Shown here piece after piece: positions 54,455-64,000 of a DNA stretch of 64,000 bases. Numbering within the stretch: position 1 is the stretch's first letter; every line of letters starts with the position of its first letter. The stretch is taken from assembly GCA_003427395.1 (NCBI GenBank), contig BFEA01000326.1, positions 647,621-711,620 of the forward strand, given 5' to 3'. The stretch is from Chara braunii. Taxonomy: Eukaryota > Streptophyta > Charophyceae > Charales > Characeae. The notes beneath the pieces are model-generated. The model did not search any database. It was not told the DNA's origin and worked only from the letters and a program-made list of their open reading frames with translations. The translations under genes were made by a program, and so were the position numbers.

Positions 54455-56012
54455 ATTCCAAACACGGTCGCAAAGTCCCCTAAGAATGTTCATTGTCGGT
54501 TCCTCACGTCGTCGATTTCCATGTGATGAGTACAGTAAATAGCGGCAGGATGGCAGGTCCCCGTCGTCGGAATGGATCTAACAGTGGATTGCGTCAAATC
54601 TGTTCTCAAAGATCCACACCAGATAGAAGGTCCTGCAATCAGCCACTGCTTGCTTGTAAGCATCATGTGATATGTCAATACAATTGACATCCAAAACTGT
54701 TTGGTGAGCATCTAGTGCTACGCCAATAAGTTCTGAACACGACCGCAAGGTCCCCTAAGAATGTTTTTAGCATTGAATGATTTTTGGAAAGCCTACATGT
54801 GCCTTTGAACGTGTCCTTCAATGATTTTTGGAAAGGCTTCATGTAGTCTGTGATTTTTGGAAAGCTTCCGTGTACTTTGCAATTTTGCATTGAATTATTT
54901 TTGGAAACGCCTTTGTGTACTTTGCAATTTGCCATTGAATGATTTTTTTGCATTGAATGATTTCTGGAAACTCTCCGTTTGGTGTACAACTTCACCTTTA
55001 GAAAAACACTAGGCAACTTGAAGGCGATGACAAGAGTTACTTTTAGGAATGAATATGTATCTTCTCCACACAAAGATTTGATGACATTTTCATCCGGTGA
55101 TATACAAATGACAAGCCAACGTCCATATTAAGTCATCGCGCTGATGGTGTGCGCACCTGCTTCTCCATCTTAGTGCGAGTTCATTCGCACTTCTGGTGTG
55201 AACCCCAAACAATTCCCTCGCACTTTGCTTTGACTTGACCTTTACAAAAACAACAGGCAACCTTCAAATGTTTCCCTCTCTCCATTTCTCCTCACTTTCA
55301 CAATAGTGACCTTGCAAATGTTTCGATCTCTCATTTTCATGTGATGGGATGCATGCATGTTTTCGATAACAAGATGCTCATGTCAAGGAGGGAATCGAAC
55401 GAACCGCCGGTAAGCACCTACAATCACGAAGCAAGAGCACGTCCCAATTGCAACATCGTCGGGTTCTTGCGTTGTCGAGTCCCACATGATGACTACATTG
55501 AACCGTGGCAGGATGACCGGTCCGCCTCTCCGATGTAGATGTAACGGTGGATTGCGTCAAATCTGCTCTCAAATATCCACACTGGGGATGGGGCCGGAAT
55601 CCGACCACGGTTTGCTTGTAAGGCATCATATGATGTGTCGATATAACCGACATCCAGAAATGTTTGGTGAGCATCTAGTGCTACGCCAATAAGTTCCAAA
55701 CACGGTCGCAAAGTCCCCTAAGAATGTTCATTGTTGGTTCCTCACGTCGTCGATTTCCACGTGATGAGTACAGTAAACAGTGGCAGGATTGCAGGTCCCC
55801 CTCGCCGGAATGGATCTAACGGTGGATTGCGTCAAATCTGTTCTCAAAGATCCACACCGGATAGAAGATTCTGCAATCAGCCACTGCATGCTTGTAAGCA
55901 TCATGTGGTGTGTCCATACAATTGACATCGAAAACTGTTTGGTGAGCATCTAGTGCTACGCCAATAAGTTCTTAACACGACCGCAAGGTCCCCTAAGAAT
56001 GCTTTTAGCACT
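54455..56012. repeat. ~316 bp repeat, two close copies plus one diverged
   Basis: 54455-54770 and 55692-56012 are near-identical. They start TTCCAAACACGGTCGCAAAG, contain GGATTGCGTCAAATCTGTTC and end AAGTTCT(G/T)AACACGACCG. A diverged copy lies at about 55440-55691, directly abutting the third. The minus strand carries a conserved 70-73 codon frame (ending GNRQ/GNQQ-like) in each, but it looks like a fragment. The unit may be a terminal part of an unrecognised mobile element. Confidence 0.75.
54773..54975. repeat. Short tandem copies of TTGAATGATTTTTGGAAA
   Basis: Five to six degenerate copies of about 35-50 bases (from 54774, 54819, 54850, 54890, 54942 and 54953). A related piece recurs near 59065. 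Confidence 0.75.
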
Positions 56013-56145
56013 AGAGACCTCTGATCGCCGACTGTTAGGCACCTTGTGAATGTGGTCATTTCAACCAATGCAGAAGGCTCGTGATCACTTTCATTGCTTG
56101 TATACGTGTCGATGGGTGCTCGGCGTTGCATACATGTAGTGTTGT

Positions 56146-56253
56146 TTGACACTTCCTTAAGGTGCTCTGTCGAACACCGATAACTACGAATTGACTCGCT
56201 GTTCAACTAGAGTCTCTCTCTCTCTCTCTCTCTCTCTCCCTCTCTCTCTCTCT
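56146..56253. repeat. ~80 bp repeat ending in (TC)n
   Basis: GTTTGACACTTCCTTAAGGT ... GTTCAACTAG precedes a (TC)n tract (56214-56253). Related copies are at 59817-59886 and 60271-60354, and a shorter one at 60178-60212. Where the microsatellite follows, it sits at the same side. Confidence 0.75.
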
Positions 56254-56498
56254 CACCTGCCATGACCGTTGATGTACCTCTGGCCCAGCTGGGTGCAGAG
56301 CGGCCATGCGGTGCTGGTGGTGTTCAACAAGACGCCCGTCATCGGAGTTTCGACGGACGTCCTTGGGGGCATGGTTATTTTCTTTCCCTATGAGCTGGGT
56401 GTATGCATTTGCTGATTTTTTCGTTGTGGCCTGTAGGGCGTTTGCCGATCGCGATGGCCGTCTCGGAATGGATAACCCCGGGTCTTTGGCGTTAGCGC

Positions 56499-57371
56499 AT
56501 GGCAGACCCTTTTCCGCCATGCTCGCTGCGCGTCTCCGGCAGTGGAGACTCCACTGTTATTGACAGTGCGACAAGAGACAACTTTGAGTGTGATCCTTGG
56601 ATAAGGGTCATCCCATTCACTGATGCTCCCCAGGACTCGTGGAAAGAGGACCAGTGGGACAAAATGCTCAGGGAGTGCCCGTGGGCGGACGACTACAAGT
56701 TCGCAAATATGTGCGAGTTCGGGAGTTTCATTCCCGTGCCTAGAACTGTGCTCGGTTCAGTTCGGTGCCGTCGCTTGAGTGCAAAGCTAAATATTGCTCG
56801 TCATCACAATGTGTTGGCCTGCAACGTCGTGACTGCTTCGCCGCACACATGGTCCTGTGCGCTGAAACACGAGTTGCTTGCCTGTGCACGACATTCCGAG
56901 TTCCTCGAGGAGTACCCGTTGCGCTCTCTAGGGTTGTTGCCTCGAGCAGTTTCCTACTGTTGCGTAACATTGCGTCTCGGAAGGTTATTCTTATCTAGGG
57001 TCCTTTGCGTAGCGTGTTCGAATCGGAATAGGACCTTGACTTACGTTGTGGTGTACGTGTCCAGGAATGAGTTGCACCTCGGGAGAGNCGGGATGGGTTT
57101 GGTCACAAGAGAATTCGAAGGGACATGGGATTTGGTAATCGGGGGTAAGGTGGACGATGTGGACGCATGGCGTGAGGTTGAAGCTCAAGCGTCCTCTATA
57201 CGGGATGCTATAGGCAGGTCTCAAGCCGGAAGGACCCGGTTCGTTCGCATGAAATATATTTCTATGTTCACGGAAGATGCTCCAATAGATGCGCCTCAGT
57301 GTCTTACGTTCGGGTCGCTTATTCAAACTTTGAATGAATGCATGTACACACCGGCCTGTCGTCATCAGTAG
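56499..57371 (+). CDS. Unrecognised protein family, paralog A (intact)
   Basis: A 290-codon frame with two paralogs in the window. Conserved blocks are DNFECDPWIRVIP (about 28-40), DDYKFANMCEFGS (65-77), KHELLACA (123-130), EEYPLR (140-145), VSYCCV (151-156), RVLCVACSN (167-175), TYVVVYVSRNEL (180-191), WREVE (224-228), RFVRMKYISMF (248-258) and LTFGS (269-273). The paired Cys (154, 155, 170, 173), a hydrophobic strand after them and a basic RFVRMKY motif suggest a small folded enzyme or binding domain, but no known family was recognised. ATG 56499 is supported by alignment with paralog B. An acceptor-like CCTGTAG ends at 56436, so a 5' exon is likely. One N (57088) falls in a codon. Direct repeats on both sides suggest segmental duplication or a mobile cassette. 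Confidence 0.6.
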   Translation: MADPFPPCSLRVSGSGDSTVIDSATRDNFECDPWIRVIPFTDAPQDSWKEDQWDKMLRECPWADDYKFANMCEFGSFIPVPRTVLGSVRCRRLSAKLNIARHHNVLACNVVTASPHTWSCALKHELLACARHSEFLEEYPLRSLGLLPRAVSYCCVTLRLGRLFLSRVLCVACSNRNRTLTYVVVYVSRNELHLGRXGMGLVTREFEGTWDLVIGGKVDDVDAWREVEAQASSIRDAIGRSQAGRTRFVRMKYISMFTEDAPIDAPQCLTFGSLIQTLNECMYTPACRHQ

Positions 57372-57399
57372 AAGTGAAAGTTGTGAACGGATGTTATGT

Positions 57400-57800
57400 A
57401 TCGTGTCCATGCAAAAAAATGACGATATTTTCATCAGGGTATACAAAAAGGACACGCCAATTTCCTTATACATTACACACATAAGCTCATGGTGTGCGCA
57501 CCTATCTCTCCATCTAAGTGCGAGTTCACTCGCACTTGCTGTGTGCACCCTGAGAATTCGCGAGTTCACTCGCACTTGTGCTTTGAACCCCGAGCAATCC
57601 GCTTAAGTGTACGTCATGAATCTATGTTGCGAATTCGTCCATGCAAAGATTTGATGACATTTTCATCCAGGAATATACAAATGACAAGCCAGTGTGTATA
57701 TTTAATCATCACGCTGATGGTGTGCGCACCTGCCTCTTCATCTGAGTGCGACTTCACTCGCACGTAAGTGAGAGTTCACTCGCACTTTGCTTAAGTGACG
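57400..57800. repeat. Repeated spacer with palindromic AGTGCGAGT..ACTCGCACT motifs
   Basis: Two related copies of a ~140 bp block (GTCCATGCAAA, GATGACATTTTCATC, ACAAATGACAAGCCA, ATGGTGTGCGCACCT) end in palindromes at 57516-57537 and 57744-57787. Similar blocks occur at about 55060-55195 and 59440-59535, so the spacer type recurs around the paralog family. Confidence 0.75.
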
Positions 57801-57937
57801 AGCTTGTCGATATATGGTTCGGGGCGTGACGATTGAGTGTTGGTCGCACCAGGGGACTTATCATTGGGCAACTTTATTTACGATGGTCTACACGTCCGTA
57901 TGTGTCTTTTATGTGTGCGTGATTTGTAGGGAGCGTA

Positions 57938-58948
57938 ATGTCGTCGAGACCTTCGACAAGCGTCGGCATGAGTCCTACGACGCACATGAGCTTAGCAAGA
58001 TCGTTTTCACCTTGTGCGAGATCAATGCGGCATCATGACAGTCAAACGTGGATCGACGAAGCAACCAAGGAGGACTTCGAAGAAGACCCATGGATGACCG
58101 TCGTCCCGTACATGAACCGGCAACTCGACGAATGAAACGATAATGATTGGAAGGCGATGGAGTGCGCCTGCCCTACGGCAAACCATTACAAGTTTGCCAG
58201 CATGTTAGAGTTTGGGAGCCTCATTGCACTGCCTGATGGTGTCCTCCAGCCAAAGATCCTGGACGATAAGGGTAAACCGATCCGCTACCGTACCAGTTTC
58301 AGAAGTCGCATCGGCTGCGAGCACATCACATCTTCGCCACGAACTTGGGGAAGTTCGCAGAAGCAAGAGTTGGTGGACTGCGCTCGTCATTGTTCATTGT
58401 TGGAACACTACTCACCCCGTTACCCATGAACTTCTCCACAAGCTATATCATATTGTTGTGTGTGGACTGATGACGGATGTCCTTACGCCAGAGTGTTGTG
58501 TGTGGCTTCTTCACACAAAAGTAGAAAACTCGTCGATGTAGTTGTGCTCGTGTCACGGGACGAGATGGTACTTCAGGGATCCAAGTTCAAGCCGGTGATG
58601 TCTCGCCCCGATGTAGATGGGCGGTCATATTTCGTGAGAGCAGGTTAGGTCAGATGTTTTTCATTGTGGCATGAGGTGGAAGAGAAAGTGTCCGACATAC
58701 GAGACTGTAAAGGGAATTCCTTAGCACGACCAGGAAGGTTTGTTAGGATGAAATACATGTTCGTGTTTTCGGAGAATGCAACAGTCGACGAGCCGCAGAT
58801 GCATGTGTTTGGATCATCTATGAATGCTATGTATGGCTTTCGTTCACGACCTCGTCCGCGGAAAACCCGTATGTCACAAGATACGGACGGGTGGTCAGAC
58901 CTTGTGTTTAAGGGAAAACGTGTTAAAATACAATCTTATGGAACATGA
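57938..58948 (+). pseudogene. Unrecognised family, paralog B (broken)
   Basis: Paralog B aligns along its length with 56499-57371: KEDFEEDPWMTVVPY, NHYKFASMLEFGS, KQELVDCARH, ISYCCV, RVLCVASSHKSRKL, VVVLVSRDEM, WHEVEE, RFVRMKYMFVFS and VFGSSMNAMYGF. The start MSSRPSTSVG lies 8 bases after an acceptor-like TTTGTAG (57929), the same layout as paralog A. Stops at 58133-58135, about 58428 and 58647 plus frame changes inactivate it. Its spacing from paralog A (1.44 kb) fits a tandem duplication. It extends past paralog A at the C-terminus with a basic tail. Confidence 0.6.
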
Positions 58949-58959
58949 TGTGCATGTGC

Positions 58960-59919
58960 ATGTGCACCATGAAATCGTGGATACGAAGTAGTAGATAGAG
59001 GTGCGAGAGACAATAGTTGCAATAGGTGCGCGAGGCAATGTGTGATTGACTGATTTTTTGCTTTGAATGTTTTTTCGGAAACAACCCCTGTCTACTTTGC
59101 AATGTGCGATTTAATAATTTTTTTCATTGAACATTTCTCGAAACTCTGTGTGCCGTGTTTCCATCTGCGAAGGTGCAATGTTAGGAAAAGACTGCGCAAG
59201 TTGCGAGTGTTTCCATCTCGACGTTGCGGTGACAGAAGTAAATGTTCTGAATGGATGTTATGTCTCTTGTCCATGCAAAGAAATGACACGCCGATGACCT
59301 TGCAAGTGTTTCAATCTCTGATGTTCATGCCATGAGATGCATGAATGTCTTACAGTCCTAAACATGGTCATGTCAAGGAGGGGATCGATGTTTTCGATGA
59401 CAAGAGTGAATGTTAGGAATCTATGTTTAACTTATTGATTTGTCCATGCAAATGACAAACCAACGCCCGTATTATATCACCGCGCTGATGGTGTGCGTTC
59501 ATGTTGTCCATCTAAATGAGAGTTCACTCCTACTTGTGGTGTGTACCCTGAGCAATCTGCTAGTTGTCCATGCAAATGTCCAAGAACTGATAACCTGCGG
59601 GATATGGAGTTCAATTCTGTTTCTTGAGTGTGAAACTTTGCTCGAAACAGGTCCAAATCCAATAGGAAGTCCCACCACAGACCATCAAACCTTGCCCCGG
59701 TGGCGGGCTTCAGCATCCAAGACTTCCCAGCAACTGCTAACCTGCGGCAAGCAAATCCACACCCAGCATCAAGGTTCCCTTAGAGTGCGTGGCCATCCGC
59801 AGAGACAGTCAACGACTGTTTGACACTTGTTGAAGGTGCTCAGTCACCAAACCGATATCTGCGAATTGATTCGCTGTTCAACTAGTATCTGTCAATGCCT
59901 TTCCAGGTTAAAGCAATGA

Positions 59920-59925
<6 letters not shown>
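58960..59925. other. Repeat-rich spacer, no gene recognised
   Basis: It contains pieces of the 57.4-57.8 kb spacer (59440-59535), of the TTGAATGTTTTT repeat (59065) and of the GTTTGACACTT repeat (59817). The text at about 59640-59820 is unique. Confidence 0.5.
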
Positions 59926-59993
<68 letters not shown>

Positions 59994-60064
59994 GACCCNN
60001 NNNNNNNNNNNNNNNNNNNNNNNNNNNNNNNNNNNNNNNNNNNNNNNNNNNNNNNNNNNNNNNN

Positions 60065-60106
<42 letters not shown>
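59926..60106. repeat. (TC)n microsatellite interrupted by a gap
   Basis: Two TC tracts both run into CACGACCC, with 66 Ns (59999-60064) between. The arrangement looks like one locus assembled twice or a duplicated tract. Confidence 0.9.
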
Positions 60107-60108
<2 letters not shown>

Positions 60109-60949
60109 GACCCGGAATCAGATCTCGCATCAAGATTCCCTAAGAGTGCTAATGGCAATCCACACAAACAACCAATGACTGTTTCACACTTCTTCAAGCT
60201 GCTCGATCGCCAAATAGATCAGGAACAAGCATTAAGGCCCCTAACAGTGCTATTGGCAATCGGCATCGAGAGCGAACGACTGTTTGCCACTTCCTTAAGG
60301 TGCTCTGTCGAACACCACTAACTCCCAAATCATTCGGTGTTCAACTACTATCTGTCAACCGGAGAAGGAGGTCCTTCCGAGAAGATAAATGGTGGACACA
60401 TTTGTTGCAGGGGCACTAACGGGTTGCGGGTTCAAATTGCCAAATGTCGTGCACCAGGTTGGGTGTTCCGCTCGACCACAGTTGACGGATTCAGTCCATC
60501 AACTTGCAAGAAGTCGGGCGCCGGACCCCTGACCTTTTATGGAAAACAGGCACCACATACCCAACAAAATGCCTTTTTGAATCGTGTACTTTCTGTCACA
60601 GCAACAACAAGGCAGGACAACATTGTCAAGGTGTCATACAAAGAGCCCGTGCCCTTTTTTACACTGTGTTAATTCGCATTTAGTAACGACTATTCATGTA
60701 CGAAGGGCTCAAAACGCCCCGCCGCAACATTTGACATGTCAACACCTCAGATACTGACCATTTATCCTCACTTAAAGTGTTGCATGATGCCCGATTGGGC
60801 CATGTACTGAGTGTTTATTCGTAGTTGAAATAGTTCACTTTTTGACAAAAAGTTCATTTGTTACGAAATGTGTATTTGTTTCATTCATAGCTACCAGTAG
60901 AAGAACTCATGGAACTCGTTCATCTCCGCTACGCAGACAAGAAAAATGT
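60107..60949. other. Spacer, no gene recognised
   Basis: It has two partial copies of the GTTTGACACTT repeat (60178 and 60271) and a 111-codon plus-strand frame (60337-60672) with CCRGTNGLRVQIAKC but no known domain. The sequence from 60720 to 60950 is AT-richer and unassigned. Confidence 0.4.
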
Positions 60950-62800
60950 AGTATGATGGATGAAAGACCCCCCCTGCAACCCCTACAAAACCCGATTCGT
61001 CCAGTCGACAAGGCGACCCCCGATTCGCGCGCTGGGAACATCGACGTGTGACAGCGCGAACCGGAAAGCACGCCGAAACACGAGCATGTCTGCGACAAGA
61101 CTCCACGCACCGCGACGGTCAAAACCCTTGGAGGGCAACAAAGATCGATGGCAGAACGATAACGGACCCGACCGCTGTCACCGATGGCAACCCCCATAAA
61201 CCCCTACAAGGGCATTTCATAAGGCAAGCAATTTTACGCACCCATAGTCCTCTCGCAATCAACTCACATGTGAAGGTCCAAGCCTCATGCAAAGGACAGT
61301 TCGATTTGCGCGGATCCTCAATATCCGTCCGGATCCGAACTTGGCGAATGCGAGTGCAGTGAGTAAAAGGTTTTCGCGCGGCAGCTATTGGAATGGGTGG
61401 TTGACGTTTGCACAAAAGCAGGCTATGAGTGGGCGCACTGCATCTCGGAACGGCTCATCTCCACCCGCAACCGACCCCCACAAACCCCGATTATCTGTGC
61501 CCTCACTGCGGGTTTCTGTGGCATGAAATTTGTTCAAATTAGCGCGGGAATCCGACCGCTTGCAAGTCCGGATCGTGACGAACTTCGAGGTCTGCGTCAT
61601 GTTCGCCACATCAGGGGTTCCAACGATCGTACGAACACGTTCGTCGTTGTGCCTGCTAAAGCTGGCAATGAAACCAAACTGCAAGTGGTCACAGTCCTGT
61701 GACTACTGACACCGCCGGCAACCCCCACAAACCCCTTTAAGGCAATTATAAAAGCAAGTTTTTTTGCGCACCCAAAGGCCTCTGATAATGAGAACACATG
61801 CGACAGTCCAGGTCGTTGAAAAGGGCAGTTAAATTTACGCAGAACCTCAAAGTCCGTCGGGATCCGAACTTGGCGGTTGCTGGAGTGGCAAGGAACCGGT
61901 TTCAGCGCGGCATGTTGGATATTGGAAGGGTGGGTCAGGAAGAGCACAGAAGGAATGCTATGCGTGGCTGCACGGTTAGGGAGGCCCTTCTGCTACTTAC
62001 AAATGTCTGTTGGACGAGAGCACGCACAAAAGAAAGGCTAGTCGTAGGTGCACCACGTTCGAAATCGGCGCAACCCCTATAGACACCGATTCTCCCCATC
62101 GACAAGGCGAGCTCGTGCGCTGATTCACTCACAAATGTTGTGATCCGCGATGATATTGACAGTTATCAGCAGAAAAATATGACCATGGCTGGTGGACCCC
62201 CTGCAACCCCATCTAACCATGATTCGTCCAGTCGACAAGGCGAGGTCCGATTCGCACGCTGCCAACGTCGACATATGAGAGCGCGAACCGCAAAGCGCGC
62301 CGAGACACGGGAATGTCAGCGACCAGATTGCACGCATGTCGATTAGTACACCACCGTCGGCAACCCCCTTGAACCCCTATAAGGCAATTCTCAAGGCTGG
62401 CACTTCTGCGCACCCAACGGTCTCTGGCGACCAAAACACATGGGAAAGTCCAGGCCGTTGGAAAGGGTGGTTAGATTCACGTCGAACCTCAAAGTCTGCC
62501 GGGATCGGAACTTGGCGGTCGCCGGAGTAGAGAGGAACCGGTCTCTGCGCGGCAACTCGCATATAAGACGGGCTGGTCAGCGGGAAACACGACGGTGGAG
62601 CTGTTTCGGACGAGCGCCTTCTGAAATCCACATCTAAGCGTCAGTGGACCGAAGCAAAACCCATTGTTAAGTAACCTCAAACAACCCCTACGACCCCCAA
62701 TTATTCCCAAGGAACACGAGAATAATCATCTGAGCAGCTCGCGACTTCGCATGCGCCAGATCGCAAGTCTGCCGGGATCCGAACTTCGTGTTATCGCCCT
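60950..62800. repeat. Interspersed array of two repeat types
   Basis: Type 1 (about 145 bp: CCCTGCAACCCC, TTCGTCCAGTCGACAAGGCG, GCGCGAACCG) occurs at 60968-61110 and 62190-62345, with a partial copy at 62060-62130. Type 2 (about 225 bp: GGCAACCCC, CTATAAGGCAATT, GCGCACCCAA, GGCCGTTGGAAAGGG, AAGTCCGTCGGGATCCGAAC, TTGGCGG) occurs at 61170-61400, 61705-61930 and 62345-62580. Types alternate, giving a higher-order period of roughly 550-650 bp. No gene is supported. Confidence 0.75.
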
Positions 62801-63491
62801 CGCACGGTGGCAACTGCCAGGCCGTTCGGGGATTTCGACCGCACCCCCGAAAGCTGGAAACTCTGTCCCGCAGAAGCTAGTCATCAGGGCAATGGGGGAC
62901 GCCATTGTAACTGCAAGCGTGGAACCGACAACCGCCAACCAAAAAACGGCGAGTCGAGTGTAATTACCTAGCGAAAAGGGACGTTCGGATACCGACGAAC
63001 TACAACAATCATGCGCTGTGCTCTCCCCACGGCCACGCGACGGCAACACAATGATACTTTCCGGCAGCACAGAGACGTATCCCAGAGGAGGCCGCGTTGT
63101 TCGATATTTAACGAGGCCATCGTTTCGTGTTGAGGTTCTCGTCACGAAACAAGCGGCACTCACGCCGAAGAAACGACATCATCATTGCAGCGAGCGGTGG
63201 TTTTGTTCTCCATCGCGCGCACACAACGTGTGCATTCTTCGTCCGGGAGCCCACGGATGTCACGCACACAGTCCTGGCATTTGTCGTACGCAATGTGGTA
63301 GCGCGCCCCTCACGACCAGTGCCAGGAGCGCGCGCTCAGCATCCATGGGCTCTCGGATGGATCATGTGCACGCTGTGTGCGCGGGATGGAGGCGACACCA
63401 GCTCTCTAGGGATTGACGCCGTAGTCTCTTCGAGGAGAGAGGCGCAAGTTTTGTGGCGAGAACCTGAACACGGAATGACGACCTCCTCCCG

Positions 63492-63863
63492 TTGATGAAT
63501 ACCATCCCTTGGACCCTCTCACACGCCCGCCAACTTCAGCGCAAGAAACAACCACTTCACGCCACGTGGATGATCGACATCCTTTGCACGACGCGGCACG
63601 AGGGCTACCGCGCCATGCTTAACACCGACCCTGGTCGCGCGCAATCCATGTGGCACCCGCTTATCGTCCACCACACCCGCCGCGACGAATGTCTCTCCTG
63701 CTCGCGCAGTTGGCTTCGCGACGGGTTTGAACCATCAGTCGTGGATATGAAGTCCAATACATCACCTTTGTGTTACGTAACCTTTGATTTGATTGATGAA
63801 AAAAAAAAGTGTGCGAGGCAAGGAGTTTTTTTCCAATTTTCAAAAAAGCGAATTCGTGTTTGA
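63492..63863 (+). CDS. Hypothetical frame near the window end
   Basis: 123 codons with IPWTLSHARQLQRKK, HATWMIDILCTTRHEGYRAM and a Cys pair (CLSCSRSW). The amino-acid mix looks protein-like up to about residue 85 (FEPSVVD); after that the frame runs into low-complexity A/T. It may be an exon, with another candidate (63018-63416) just upstream in a different frame. No family recognised. Confidence 0.25.
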   Translation: MMNTIPWTLSHARQLQRKKQPLHATWMIDILCTTRHEGYRAMLNTDPGRAQSMWHPLIVHHTRRDECLSCSRSWLRDGFEPSVVDMKSNTSPLCYVTFDLIDEKKKCARQGVFFQFSKKRIRV

Positions 63864-64000
63864 CTCAACCACGTGCGAGTGTTTTGCAATGTTCAGTTTG
63901 GCAACAAGTGGAGTAAGCAACAACCCTGTTTAAATCATTTTGTGAAATCCGTGTAGTTGCCGCAAAATAGGAACGCAATGCAGTTACAAGTCGTCTGGTC

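Noticed and set aside
59895-60143. Ser/Leu and Arg/Glu repeat proteins
   Set aside because: They are translations of (TC)n/(GA)n tracts and a gap.

Overview
This window looks like repeat-dominated nuclear DNA from a plant-lineage eukaryote. The evidence is Ty3/gypsy elements primed by initiator tRNA-Met, a chromodomain retrotransposon, tRNA-derived SINEs, spliceosomal-type GT/AG boundaries, long microsatellites, an EF-hand mitochondrial carrier and scaffold gaps (N runs at 11414-11483, 23908-24503 and 59999-60064, plus single Ns). A charophyte alga such as Chara is my best guess. That guess rests on the general look of the protein families and on memory, not on any search. No rRNA, CRISPR or bacterial operon is visible.

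Layout. Positions 1-26.7 kb hold two related Ty3/gypsy families. Copy A1 (181-5390) has the end of integrase, an extra ORF in the env position ('ORFX') and a truncated ~2 kb LTR. At 5391 it runs into LTR B (to about 8074), which is followed by a PBS, gag, protease and the first part of RT, all broken. The rest of B is gone. From 11.3 to 15.1 kb lies a minus-strand transposase-like pseudogene (DUF7869-like, with a GHTHTDID motif) between imperfect inverted repeats. From 15.1 to 20.2 kb there are tandem repeats, including a ~460 bp unit present three times that looks like a triplicated acidic exon. Copy A2 (20194-26724) repeats A1, and its LTR is split by a 1.48 kb DNA transposon with an 8 bp target duplication. 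All three LTRs carry a TATA block and a small ORF. In A1 and A2 this ORF sits directly behind an apparent intron, and the ORF is conserved between the two LTR families.

Positions 26.7-38.5 kb hold two tRNA-derived SINE heads, the only clear conserved host gene (an EF-hand mitochondrial carrier, 28928-30946 +), several minisatellites and a broken minus-strand gene of an unrecognised family (36300-38340).

Positions 38485-48617 are a full-length minus-strand chromovirus (gag, protease, RT, RNase H, integrase, chromodomain). It has 371/332 bp LTRs, a PBS and a perfect 5 bp target duplication (ACAAC), but its reading frames are broken.

Positions 48.6-64 kb are a mosaic. It contains three paralogs of an unrecognised protein family (56499-57371 intact; 57938-58948 and 49498-50040 broken), a separate intact 203-aa ORF behind a splice acceptor (53300-53911), and several interspersed repeats. 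Among the repeats are two recurring palindrome-like motifs that link distant parts of the window. The paralog family with these palindromes, and the LTR-borne intron-containing ORF, are the best candidates for undescribed biology.
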